Made by a program: the position numbers and the translations under genes
Source: Alphaproteobacteria bacterium
GTDB lineage: Bacteria > Pseudomonadota > Alphaproteobacteria > 16-39-46
Assembly: GCA_947497675.1 (NCBI GenBank)
Contig: CANMHY010000077.1
Coordinates: forward strand, 1-5,319
Direction: 5' to 3'
DNA: 5,319 nucleotides
Shown here: positions 1 to 5,319 of the stretch, one piece after another
Layout: the number at the start of each line of letters is the position of its first letter
How positions within the stretch are numbered: position 1 is the stretch's first letter
Notes under the pieces: generated by a model
Told to the model about the DNA's origin: nothing
Databases searched by the model: none
Seen by the model: the letters and a program-made list of their open reading frames with translations, nothing else

Positions 1-126
1 GAAGAAACGGCTCGAAAAATGATTAAGAAGAAAATAGATATTGAAACGATTATTGAATTTACAGAACTTACACGAGAGAAAATCGAGCAACTCATAAAAG
101 AAGAAGAAAAACCAGAGGATGAATAG
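1..126 (+). CDS. C-terminal end of probable Rpn-family (PD-(D/E)XK) nuclease/transposase, 5' partial
   Basis: An open frame enters from the left edge and stops with TAG at 124-126, giving 41 residues. The tail contains ARKMIKKKIDIETI, then EFTELTREKIEQLIKEE and a run of Glu/Lys. This matches the usual C-terminus of Rpn recombination-promoting nucleases / PD-(D/E)XK nuclease-family transposases, where a short helix with a 'G-x-[DS]-I-E-x-I' turn is followed by a 'TGL-x-x-E-x-I-x-x-L' helix. In this copy the Gly of the first motif is Lys and the Gly of TGL is Glu. The nuclease core would lie outside the window, so catalytic residues cannot be checked and the gene could be intact or decayed. Known members are about 300 residues, occur in many copies and are linked to DNA cleavage and recombination. 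It converges with the binding-protein gene to the right. The short tail limits certainty; a different helical, charged C-terminus is possible. Confidence 0.55.
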   Translation, partial: EETARKMIKKKIDIETIIEFTELTREKIEQLIKEEEKPEDE

Positions 127-225
127 CATCTTCTAAATCTCACGCTTGATAACCCCCCGTCCGTTTGGGATGTTCTCCTTTTTTAACCGATGGTCTAATC
201 CTGGAATAAGGCCAAAAAAGAAGCG
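127..225. other. Convergent intergenic gap
   Basis: This 99-base gap separates two genes that converge on it. A six-T run at 179-184 follows a poor hairpin on the plus strand (AAC 151-153 with GTT 172-174, and CCC near 154-157 with GGG 167-169). It could act as a weak terminator for the left-hand gene, but the stem is interrupted and four bases separate it from the T-run. On the minus strand I see no convincing hairpin followed by a T-run after the binding-protein gene. No small gene with a ribosome binding site is visible. Confidence 0.4.
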
Positions 226-1272
226 TTAAAGAATCGCGTGGGACGCGTCGGATTTCTTCTCGAGAATGCGTGAAACATCTTCCCGGATTTTAATTTTTTC
301 TTCTTCTTTAAGGGGGATCAGACCTTTTTCGACGAGAACACCGTCTTCTCCCCAAACGGCCTCATCCATAAATTCAGAAAGGTACGCTTGAAGGTTTTCT
401 TTTTCCTGAAGATTTTTAACCTTTAGGTAAAAGTAAAGAGGCCTTGAGAGGGGATAAGAGCCCTCTAAGATGGTTGAAAGCGTTGGGTCAATTTCATTGA
501 TAGGGACGCCTTTAAGAACATCTTGGTTTTGGGCCAGGAAAGGATACCCTAAAATTCCAAGAGCGCTTGGGTTGTTTTCAAGTTTTTGAATCATAAGCAT
601 CGAGTTTTCGGGCATTTCAATATAAGCACCATCTTCTCGAATAAGGCCACAACTTTGAGGATTTTCAAGGGAACAAAAGGGATCTAAGACAATTTCCCGC
701 AAGGCATCTCGGATGCCGGATGTTGGAGGAGGGCCAAAAATAACGAGGGGAAGATTGGGAAGCTCTGGATTAACATCCTGCCATGTTTGATAGGGATTTG
801 GGATCCAGGCCCCATTGACCAGTACTTCTTTTGAAAGGGCTTTAAAAAGGTCGTTAAGAGTGAGAGAGAAGGGGGCAGGTCCTTCAGAGGCCGTGCGTGC
901 CAGAACAATTCCGCCATAGCCCATTTTAATCTCAAGAATTTCGGTGACACCATTGTTTTGACAGAGAGATCTTTCAGAGGCGTTTAAAGGACGCGAGGTA
1001 TTGACGCCATCGGGAAACGCGGCCGTCAGACCGGAACAAAAAAGATTGATTCCAACGCCTGTCCCCGTGCGTTCAATGATGGGGGAAGGGAGGTCCCAAA
1101 ACAGAGAAAGTCTTTCTGAAAGACGCGCAGAAAATGGAAACACGGCAGTCGATCCCACGATACGAACGAAGGCCTCTGGATGTTGAGCCTCTCCCCAAAG
1201 TGTATTTTGAGAGAGAAGGGTCCCACCAAAGAAGAGAACGATGCTGAAGGCTTTTAATGTTTTGAGAAACAC
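226..1272 (-). CDS. PstS-like periplasmic phosphate (or related anion) substrate-binding protein
   Basis: This encodes an exported solute-binding protein of the PstS family, which in ABC phosphate uptake captures the ligand in the periplasm. The longest frame (TTG at 1276-1278) gives 350 residues, numbered here. I prefer GTG at 1270-1272 because AAGGA (1279-1283) is 6 bases from it but directly abuts the TTG. A signal peptide is visible: Lys6 and Lys9, a hydrophobic core at about 10-22, and likely cleavage near GEA/Q (31). Family motifs follow in order: VGSTAVFPF 41-49, ERTGTGVGINLFCSG 69-83, NTSRPLNASE 93-102, KMGYGGIVLA 118-127, NPYQTW 161-166, FGPPPTSGIRDAL 181-193. The length is normal. 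Cysteines at 81, 106, 202 and 210 could form disulfides. Usual family residues are changed at several binding-loop sites (GTGGG to GTGVG, GYDG to GYGG, TSGT to TSGI), so ligand affinity or identity is uncertain. It lies 11 bases downstream of the malic enzyme gene and no transporter subunits are visible. Confidence 0.85.
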   Translation of the reverse strand: MFLKTLKAFSIVLFFGGTLLSQNTLWGEAQHPEAFVRIVGSTAVFPFSARLSERLSLFWDLPSPIIERTGTGVGINLFCSGLTAAFPDGVNTSRPLNASERSLCQNNGVTEILEIKMGYGGIVLARTASEGPAPFSLTLNDLFKALSKEVLVNGAWIPNPYQTWQDVNPELPNLPLVIFGPPPTSGIRDALREIVLDPFCSLENPQSCGLIREDGAYIEMPENSMLMIQKLENNPSALGILGYPFLAQNQDVLKGVPINEIDPTLSTILEGSYPLSRPLYFYLKVKNLQEKENLQAYLSEFMDEAVWGEDGVLVEKGLIPLKEEEKIKIREDVSRILEKKSDASHAIL

Positions 1273-1278
1273 GAACAA

Positions 1279-1285
1279 TCCTTTT
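1279..1285 (-). promoter_or_regulatory. Ribosome binding site deciding the start of the PstS-like gene
   Basis: On the minus strand the sequence reads AAAAGGA-TTGTTC-GTG. The AAGGA core ends directly against TTG (1276-1278), too close for normal initiation, but is 6 bases from GTG (1270-1272). This favours GTG. The first two bases of the AAAAGGA run are the last two bases of the malic enzyme stop codon TAA (1284-1286), so ribosomes ending there are well placed to re-initiate. Confidence 0.6.
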
Positions 1286-3593
1286 ATTTGGGGTGATGTT
1301 TCTTGAGATAAGCATCATGGGCTGCAAAAACAGCCATGTTGACGAGATCAGAAACCGTTGATCCCATGGAGACAATCTGAATGGACTTTTCAAGGCCCAT
1401 GAGAAGGGGGCCCATCATGGTTCCGCGCGTAAGGTTCTGAAGAAGCCGCGCTGAAATATTCGCAGAATTTAGATCGGGCATGATGAGGATATTGGCAGGC
1501 CCCGTTAAGCGGCTAAAGGGATAAAGTTTCTTGAAGTCTTGATTTAAGGCAATTTCAGGAGACATTTCGCCCTCATACTCAAAATCAACGGAGAGGGCAT
1601 CAAGGCAAGCAACGGCCTTTTGAATACGTTCCGAATGGTCAGAAGAAGCTGTTCCCAAAGGACTTCCAAAGTTGGCCGAAGACAAAAAAGCGACGCGGGG
1701 CTCATACCCCATGCTGCGCGCTTTTTGAACTGTTTGACAGGCAAAATTGGCCAGTTGTTCTGAACTCGGAGACGCATGGACATTCGTGTCTGCAATAAAA
1801 ACCGTTGCCTGGGATGACGTGAAAAGAGACAAACCAAAGAGCTCTTCTCCGACAGAGGTATTAATAACTTTCGTGATCTCATCAAAGAGCACAGAATAGC
1901 CGCGCGTTAAGCCCGTAATCATGCCGTCGGCTTCATTGAAGGCGACAATGCAGGCCCCAAAGATATTTCTGTCTTGATGGACGAGACGCTGAATATCTCT
2001 GTACAAAAATCCTTTTCGTTGAAGTTTTTTATAGAGAAAATCAATGTAGGTCTCGTTGTGAGGGCAGAGGGCTGCGTTATAGATCTCAACGCCCCCTTCT
2101 TCTGGAAGCTTCAGTCCAAGCTCTGCAATTTTTTCGTGAATAACGTCTTCGCGTCCAATAAGAATGGATTTTCCATACCCTGCCGCTGAAAACGAGAGGG
2201 CTGCCCGGATCATTTTTTCATCTTCGCCTTCCGCAAAGACAATGCGCTGGGGGTGTTTTCGGACAGCTTCAAATATAAGTTGAACGCTCGCAAAAGAGGG
2301 ATCTAAACGGTGCTTTAGTTGCGTTTTATAGGTTTCCATATTCGCAATGGGACGGCGTGCAACACCCGTCTCCATAGCCGCTTGTGCGACGGCAGACGGC
2401 ACGGCAACAATGAGACGCGGATCAAAGGGAACCGGAATAATGTACTCTGGCCCAAACCGGAGCGTCCGTCCAGCATAGGCCGTCAAAACTTCGTCTGGAA
2501 CATCTTCGCGCGCAAGGGCCGCAATGGCTTGGGCAGCTGCAATCTTCATGGCCTCATTGATGGTGGTGGCGCGAACATCGAGTGCCCCCCGAAAGATATA
2601 CGGAAATCCCAAGACATTGTTTACCTGATTGGGATAATCGGATCGTCCCGTTGCAATAATAGCATCATCTCGAACAGATTTAATTTCTTCTGGGGTGATC
2701 TCAGGGTCGGGATTGGCCATCGCAAAAATAATAGGATTCGGGGCCATGGACCGAACCATTTCTTTTGAGACAGCGCCCTTTGCTGAGAGTCCAAAGAAAA
2801 CATCTGCCCCCACAAAAGCTTCTTCTAACGTCCGTGCGGATGTTGTACTCGCAAGGGCGGATTTCCATTGGTTCATTCCGCCATCGCGTCCTTCATAAAT
2901 AACGCCTTGCCGATCTGCGAGAATGACGTTTTCTCCGGGGAGACCATAATTCTTTAAAAGTTCAACGACCGCAATGGCAGCAGCGCCAGCACCGTTTACA
3001 ACAACCTTAATGGTTTTAATATCTTTTCCAACGATATCGAGAGAATTGATGAGGGCTGCTAAAGAAATAATGGCCGTGCCATGTTGATCATCATGGAACA
3101 CAGGGATATTCATGATCTCTTTGAGCCGTTGCTCAATGATAAAAGACTCAGGCGCTTTTATATCCTCAAGGTTAATGCCCCCAAAGGTAGGCTCAAGATA
3201 CCGGACGCAATTAATAAAAGCCTCGACGTCGGTGGTGTCCACCTCAAGGTCAATGCCATCGATATCAGCAAAGCGCTTAAAGAGAACAGCTTTTCCCTCC
3301 ATGACCGGCTTTGAGGCAAGGGCTCCGAGGTCTCCAAGACCGAGCACAGCCGTGCCATTGGAAATGACGGCGACAAGGTTTCCCTTGGCGGTATAATCAT
3401 AGGCAGCTTCTGGGTTTTCATAGATTTTAAGACAAGGTGCTGCAACGCCGGGCGAATAAGCCACAGCAAGATCCCGTTGGGTTGCGAGGGGCTTTGTGGG
3501 GGTGATTTCAAGTTTACCAGGACGCCCTTGAGCGTGCATTAGGAGAGATTCTTCATTGAGAGCAACGGTATTGGAAGAGATCTTGGTCATCAT
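1284..3593 (-). CDS. maeB: NAD(P)-dependent malic enzyme, hybrid type with C-terminal phosphotransacetylase-like domain
   Basis: Cytoplasmic malic enzyme: oxidative decarboxylation of malate to pyruvate and CO2 with reduction of NAD(P), linking the TCA cycle to pyruvate and NADPH supply. At 769 residues it has the usual full length of the hybrid family. The catalytic half spans about 15-425: [10 protein letters not shown] 45-54 (catalytic Tyr46), [19 protein letters not shown] 72-90, [12 protein letters not shown] 95-106 (catalytic Lys101), INLEDIKAP 140-148 and FHDDQHGT 166-173 (metal-binding acids), the nucleotide-binding loop NGAGAAA 200-206, ANPDPEI 293-299, and [14 protein letters not shown] 315-328. 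A phosphotransacetylase-like half spans about 435-765: IVFAEGEDE 451-459, [11 protein letters not shown] 556-566, [10 protein letters not shown] 601-610, and a [11 protein letters not shown] stretch from 698. In the family this half serves acetyl-CoA-type allosteric control rather than catalysis. Small departures: APESF where APECF is usual, NNVLGF for NNVLCF. Cofactor preference cannot be read safely. Tandem ATGs (3591-3593, 3588-3590) sit 4 and 7 bases after AGGA (3598-3601), so either may be used. Confidence 0.96.
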   Translation of the reverse strand: MMTKISSNTVALNEESLLMHAQGRPGKLEITPTKPLATQRDLAVAYSPGVAAPCLKIYENPEAAYDYTAKGNLVAVISNGTAVLGLGDLGALASKPVMEGKAVLFKRFADIDGIDLEVDTTDVEAFINCVRYLEPTFGGINLEDIKAPESFIIEQRLKEIMNIPVFHDDQHGTAIISLAALINSLDIVGKDIKTIKVVVNGAGAAAIAVVELLKNYGLPGENVILADRQGVIYEGRDGGMNQWKSALASTTSARTLEEAFVGADVFFGLSAKGAVSKEMVRSMAPNPIIFAMANPDPEITPEEIKSVRDDAIIATGRSDYPNQVNNVLGFPYIFRGALDVRATTINEAMKIAAAQAIAALAREDVPDEVLTAYAGRTLRFGPEYIIPVPFDPRLIVAVPSAVAQAAMETGVARRPIANMETYKTQLKHRLDPSFASVQLIFEAVRKHPQRIVFAEGEDEKMIRAALSFSAAGYGKSILIGREDVIHEKIAELGLKLPEEGGVEIYNAALCPHNETYIDFLYKKLQRKGFLYRDIQRLVHQDRNIFGACIVAFNEADGMITGLTRGYSVLFDEITKVINTSVGEELFGLSLFTSSQATVFIADTNVHASPSSEQLANFACQTVQKARSMGYEPRVAFLSSANFGSPLGTASSDHSERIQKAVACLDALSVDFEYEGEMSPEIALNQDFKKLYPFSRLTGPANILIMPDLNSANISARLLQNLTRGTMMGPLLMGLEKSIQIVSMGSTVSDLVNMAVFAAHDAYLKKHHPK

Positions 3594-3597
3594 AAAA

Positions 3598-3601
3598 TCC
3601 T
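3598..3601 (-). promoter_or_regulatory. Ribosome binding site of the malic enzyme gene
   Basis: The minus strand reads AGGA-TTTT-ATG-ATG. The spacing is 4 bases to the first ATG and 7 to the second. The second is nearer the usual optimum, so the protein may begin one residue later than the longest call. Confidence 0.55.
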
Positions 3602-3613
3602 ATAAAAAAAATA

Positions 3614-3648
3614 ACGTCTCCTCCACGCAATGACCGATTCAGAGACGT
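3614..3648. repeat. 7-base inverted repeat in the malic enzyme upstream region
   Basis: ACGTCTC at 3614-3620 and its exact complement GAGACGT at 3642-3648 are separated by 21 bases. One arm directly follows the -35 region and the other lies at the predicted transcription start, a layout that would suit a dimeric repressor. A 7-base match at this spacing is near chance level in about 260 bases, so the operator reading is tentative. Confidence 0.3.
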
Positions 3649-3655
3649 GTGTCAA
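3627..3655 (-). promoter_or_regulatory. Candidate sigma-70-type promoter for the malic enzyme / PstS-like operon
   Basis: On the minus strand a perfect -35 hexamer TTGACA lies at 3650-3655. A 17-base spacer leads to CATTGC (3627-3632), a poor -10 that matches TATAAT at only the second and third positions. Alphaproteobacterial promoters often have a strong -35 and a loose -10, so this remains plausible. Transcription would start near 3620 with a leader of about 27 bases. The arms of the inverted repeat listed separately lie on either side of the -10. Confidence 0.35.
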
Positions 3656-3731
3656 GGTTAGAAAAAAAACCAAAAGGATCAAAGTCCAAAAAAGCAGGAA
3701 AAAACATCTCGAAGATAAAGAGATGCACACC

Positions 3732-3761
3732 AAAAACAGCCCTTATTTTAGGGGATAAGGG
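3732..3761 (-). terminator. Probable intrinsic terminator of the repeat protein gene
   Basis: On the minus strand a perfect 7-base stem (CCCTTAT, 3755-3761, with ATAAGGG, 3740-3746) closes an 8-base loop. It is followed after CTG by TTTTT (3732-3736). It lies about 97 bases past the stop codon of the gene at 3859. The orientation suits the minus strand only, since on the plus strand the stem is followed by AGAAG. The T-run is short and three bases separate it from the stem, so termination may be partial. It would isolate the malic enzyme transcript from the gene upstream. Confidence 0.45.
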
Positions 3762-3810
3762 AGAAGAAACCAAGCGGTTTTTTTCAAGGGAAGAAAAGGT
3801 CAGTTATCAT

Positions 3811-3842
3811 GGTAAACGTTTTTTGAAGGAGGCGTTCTTACC
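3811..3842 (-). other. Hairpin just after the repeat protein stop codon
   Basis: GGTAAACG (3811-3818) can pair with CGT (3833-3835) and TTACC (3838-3842), with two bases (3836-3837) bulged and a 14-base loop. In the minus-strand transcript it begins 16 bases after the stop and has no T-run behind it, so it is not itself a standard terminator. It might protect the transcript's 3' end. It may also be incidental. Confidence 0.25.
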
Positions 3843-3858
3843 CTCTCTTTCAGCGTCG

Positions 3859-5319
3859 TTATTTGAGAGCATGACGTGCTTTTGATTCCGTGGCACGAAG
3901 ATGAAGAGCTTCAGACATTTCACTCATTTTAAGGGCACGTCGAAGATTGCGATCTCGTCCATCTCTCCCTTCTTCATCTTTTGCCACCTGTTTAAGTTGG
4001 ATTGCTAATTTGGTTATGGTAAACCCTTGCATATCAGCGTCTGGTAAAGCATCCGGGTTTTTTAGGCGGCCTTGAGATAATGTATCGATGGGGGTAGGTA
4101 TTCCTACTGGAGATGAAAGAACAGAGCTGGCTGCATTGTGAAGGAGAGAAAGGTAATTTGTTCTTGTGGCATCAGCTGCAGCATCGGCCCCAAGCTTTCC
4201 GCTGGCTTTTCGTGCAGCGTACCAGCTCTGTGAGACAAGATTTTTTAAACCAATCACGTTATTAAAATTACCTGTCCCGAAATATCCAGGTGTGGCCCAT
4301 AGGGTGTCAAGAGACCTCCAGGAATTCATTCGAACATCACCATTAACTTTGCTCAAAAGTGCAACGACTTCAGGATCTGGTGCAGGTGTTTTAACATCAA
4401 TTGGATAATAGTCAGGCTCAAGCTCAAGATGTCTCGCTCCTTGAATGGTGAGGCCATCAAGGGGAGGTTCAATTAGGTCCAACTGCGGGTTAAGCTCTTT
4501 TGCGCGCCTGACAAGATAAGCGATGGAGGCAACTCGGGCAGTGGCGCGTTCTGTTTCAAAATCTCCGAGAAGAGGCTCACCCGCGATGGGGGATCCGATT
4601 CCTCTTGGATTGATGGTGGAAGAAGGGATTTTAGCGTTTCTTAACTTTTTTAGAGCATCCTTAATAGCGTCTATGTGATCTGGAGTTATAGCAATCCCGT
4701 CAAATTCAGGAATAAATCTTGCAGCATCGAGGGACAAACCCTCAACAGGCATTCCTGCAGTTGCAAGAAGGGCAACGGCTCTTTGGTTCACCAAAGCCTT
4801 TGGATCAAAATTCTCACCATTGGCATTTTCTATCCCGTCTCTCAATGTTTTTAAACCGGAAACAACTTGAGGAACATTTTTGTTTGTTGTTTTAAGACCC
4901 TCCTCCGTCAAAGCAACGCTTGCTTCTATGTTGGGGCCCTCATAAGAAAGTTCAGAGTCTGCAAGGCGGGCAATTGCAGCCCGATAGGCTTGGATGCGGA
5001 AGTCATAATAACCTTCTCCTGTAGGATCGTAAATCCCGGCTCTTAGAGCTTTTAGCCCTGCCTGAGTGGCACGAACATTTTTAGCCGTTGCGGGAACGAA
5101 CACTTCTGTTAAAACCTTAACAGCTTCCATCGTGCCTAAATTAAGAGGAATATCAATTACGGCAAGGCGCGCAACAAGGCCTTGAACTTGACTGCTATTA
5201 GGGTCGAAAAAGTTTCCCATTTCCTCATTTTTTATGGAATAATCTCTAAATTTTCTTAAAGCACGTCCCGTTTTAGCAATGTTTTCTGGAGAAGCTTCAA
5301 TCCCTTCCTTTGTTAAAAT
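3859..5319 (-). CDS. Unassigned protein with tandem ~66-residue modules, 5' partial (start beyond right edge)
   Basis: I do not recognise this protein. The frame is open from the right edge to TAA at 3859-3861, giving 486 visible residues (numbered from the edge). The first Met codon is at 5218-5220 (residue 34), but the 33 preceding codons continue the same repeat pattern, so this Met is very probably internal. The GAGG before it ends only 2 bases away, poor for initiation. Residues 2-202 form three modules of 68, 67 and 66 residues. An enlarged module follows at 203-297, and a possible decayed one at about 320-375 that includes VRMNSWRSLDTLW and YAARKA. The C-terminal 45 residues are charged and probably helical (DEEGRDGRDRNLRRALK from 448, ending in SKARHALK). 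I see no cysteine, hydrophobic membrane segment or known catalytic motif. Each module looks like two or more amphipathic helices joined by a Gly/Asp turn, suggesting an elongated helical scaffold. A surface, secreted or host-interaction role is possible but unproven; the N-terminus that would show a signal is missing. Confidence 0.85.
   Translation of the reverse strand: MLTKEGIEASPENIAKTGRALRKFRDYSIKNEEMGNFFDPNSSQVQGLVARLAVIDIPLNLGTMEAVKVLTEVFVPATAKNVRATQAGLKALRAGIYDPTGEGYYDFRIQAYRAAIARLADSELSYEGPNIEASVALTEEGLKTTNKNVPQVVSGLKTLRDGIENANGENFDPKALVNQRAVALLATAGMPVEGLSLDAARFIPEFDGIAITPDHIDAIKDALKKLRNAKIPSSTINPRGIGSPIAGEPLLGDFETERATARVASIAYLVRRAKELNPQLDLIEPPLDGLTIQGARHLELEPDYYPIDVKTPAPDPEVVALLSKVNGDVRMNSWRSLDTLWATPGYFGTGNFNNVIGLKNLVSQSWYAARKASGKLGADAAADATRTNYLSLLHNAASSVLSSPVGIPTPIDTLSQGRLKNPDALPDADMQGFTITKLAIQLKQVAKDEEGRDGRDRNLRRALKMSEMSEALHLRATESKARHALK
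4429..5316 (-). repeat. Protein-level tandem repeat array, four modules
   Basis: The modules run, in coding order, 5113-5316, 4912-5112, 4714-4911 (68, 67, 66 codons) and an enlarged copy at 4429-4713 (95 codons). Shared features by module position: LT at 1-2 (IP in the fourth), Asn12 followed by Ile/Val13, Leu20, [LF]-Arg at 23-24 (one later in the fourth), a turn with Gly/Glu and an aromatic-Asp pair at about 32-38, and an Ala-x-Leu-Ala element (ARLA, ARLA, ALLA) near 48-52. The second and third both have Arg-Ala at 44-45. The third and fourth end alike (GLSLDAARF, GLTIQGARH). The DNA of the copies is clearly diverged, so the duplications are old rather than recent slippage. Further copies may lie beyond the right edge. 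Confidence 0.75.

Larger units (their letters stand above)
3594..3858. other. Intergenic region between the malic enzyme gene and the repeat protein gene
   Basis: This 265-base A-rich stretch (plus strand) holds, from right to left as transcribed, a hairpin just after the repeat-protein stop, a terminator-like hairpin, the candidate TTGACA promoter and the malic enzyme ribosome binding site. A plus-strand frame runs from GTG at 3649 to TGA at 3885. It has no good ribosome binding site, a Lys-rich composition set by the A-runs, and its last 27 bases lie antisense to the neighbouring gene, so I do not call it a gene. Confidence 0.5.

Noticed and set aside
151..184. Hairpin plus T-run as terminator of the left-edge gene
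   Set aside because: The stem is only two three-base blocks with unpaired bases between them, and four bases separate it from the T-run. Mentioned in the gap entry but too weak for its own call.
142..226. ACGCTT (142-147) and AAGCGT (221-226) as an inverted repeat framing the left gap
   Set aside because: Six bases over a long loop is expected by chance, and one arm runs into the stop codon of the PstS-like gene.
435..765. Reading the C-terminal half of the malic enzyme as an active phosphate acetyltransferase (pta)
   Set aside because: No separate start or ribosome binding site exists at the junction, and the fused form is the standard hybrid malic enzyme, where this domain is regarded as regulatory. 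Positions given are residues of that protein.
1073..1393. Minus-strand frame spanning the malic enzyme / PstS-like junction
   Set aside because: It is out of frame with both well-supported genes it overlaps, and no family is recognisable.
2319..2768. Plus-strand 149-codon frame inside the malic enzyme gene
   Set aside because: It lies wholly antisense to a strongly conserved catalytic domain, has no recognisable motif, and its composition is that of the opposite strand's codons.
3825..3832. GAAGGAGG on the plus strand as a ribosome binding site for a small gene
   Set aside because: No start codon lies at a suitable distance after it; it falls in the loop of the minus-strand hairpin.
3649..3885. 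Plus-strand frame of 78 codons in the intergenic region
   Set aside because: It starts with GTG without a clear ribosome binding site, its Lys-rich product follows from A-runs, it overlaps the end of the opposite gene by 27 bases, and it contains the terminator-like hairpin and promoter elements of minus-strand genes.
1..5319. CRISPR array, tRNA, rRNA or riboswitch
   Set aside because: I saw no evenly spaced direct repeats, no tRNA-like fold with a TTCGA-type loop, no rRNA stretches and no recognisable aptamer; nearly all the window is coding.

Overview
The window holds one protein-coding block on the minus strand and the tail of a plus-strand gene at the left edge. By eye the base composition is intermediate, somewhat below 50% GC. 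The PstS-type binding protein has the alphaproteobacterial motif style (GPPPTSG, NPYQTW, LFCSG). The malic enzyme has the hybrid form with a C-terminal phosphotransacetylase-like domain, which is common in Alphaproteobacteria. The left edge carries what looks like the end of an Rpn/PD-(D/E)XK nuclease-type transposase gene, a family that is plentiful in host-associated bacteria. An alphaproteobacterium, possibly a host-associated lineage, fits, but this placement is inference.

Layout from left to right. (1) 1-126, plus strand: the last 41 codons of a probable Rpn-family nuclease. (2) 127-225: a short convergent intergenic gap. (3) 226-1272 (or 1278), minus: an exported PstS-like substrate-binding protein. 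(4) 1284-3593, minus: a complete 769-residue NAD(P)-dependent malic enzyme. It lies only 11 bases upstream of the binding-protein gene, and its stop codon abuts that gene's ribosome binding site, so the two are very probably co-transcribed. (5) 3594-3858: an intergenic region with a candidate promoter and inverted repeat for the malic enzyme gene and a probable terminator for the gene to the right. (6) 3859-5319, minus: the C-terminal 486 residues of a protein I cannot assign to a family. Its frame stays open to the right edge, so its true start lies outside the window.

The malic enzyme would convert malate to pyruvate and CO2 while making NAD(P)H, probably with control through the C-terminal domain. 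The PstS-like protein would bind phosphate or a related anion in the periplasm. No pstC, pstA, pstB or phoU gene is visible next to it, and several residues usually conserved in its binding loops are changed.

The most novel item is the right-hand protein. It contains at least three consecutive modules of about 66-68 residues with a shared pattern (LT at the start, N-I/V at 12-13, L-x-x-[LF]-R at 20-24, a Gly/Glu/aromatic-Asp turn, then VA-x-LA). An enlarged fourth copy follows, and perhaps a decayed fifth. The first module lies partly upstream of the first in-window Met, so a gene call starting at that Met would cut through a repeat. The visible part has no cysteine and no membrane segment.
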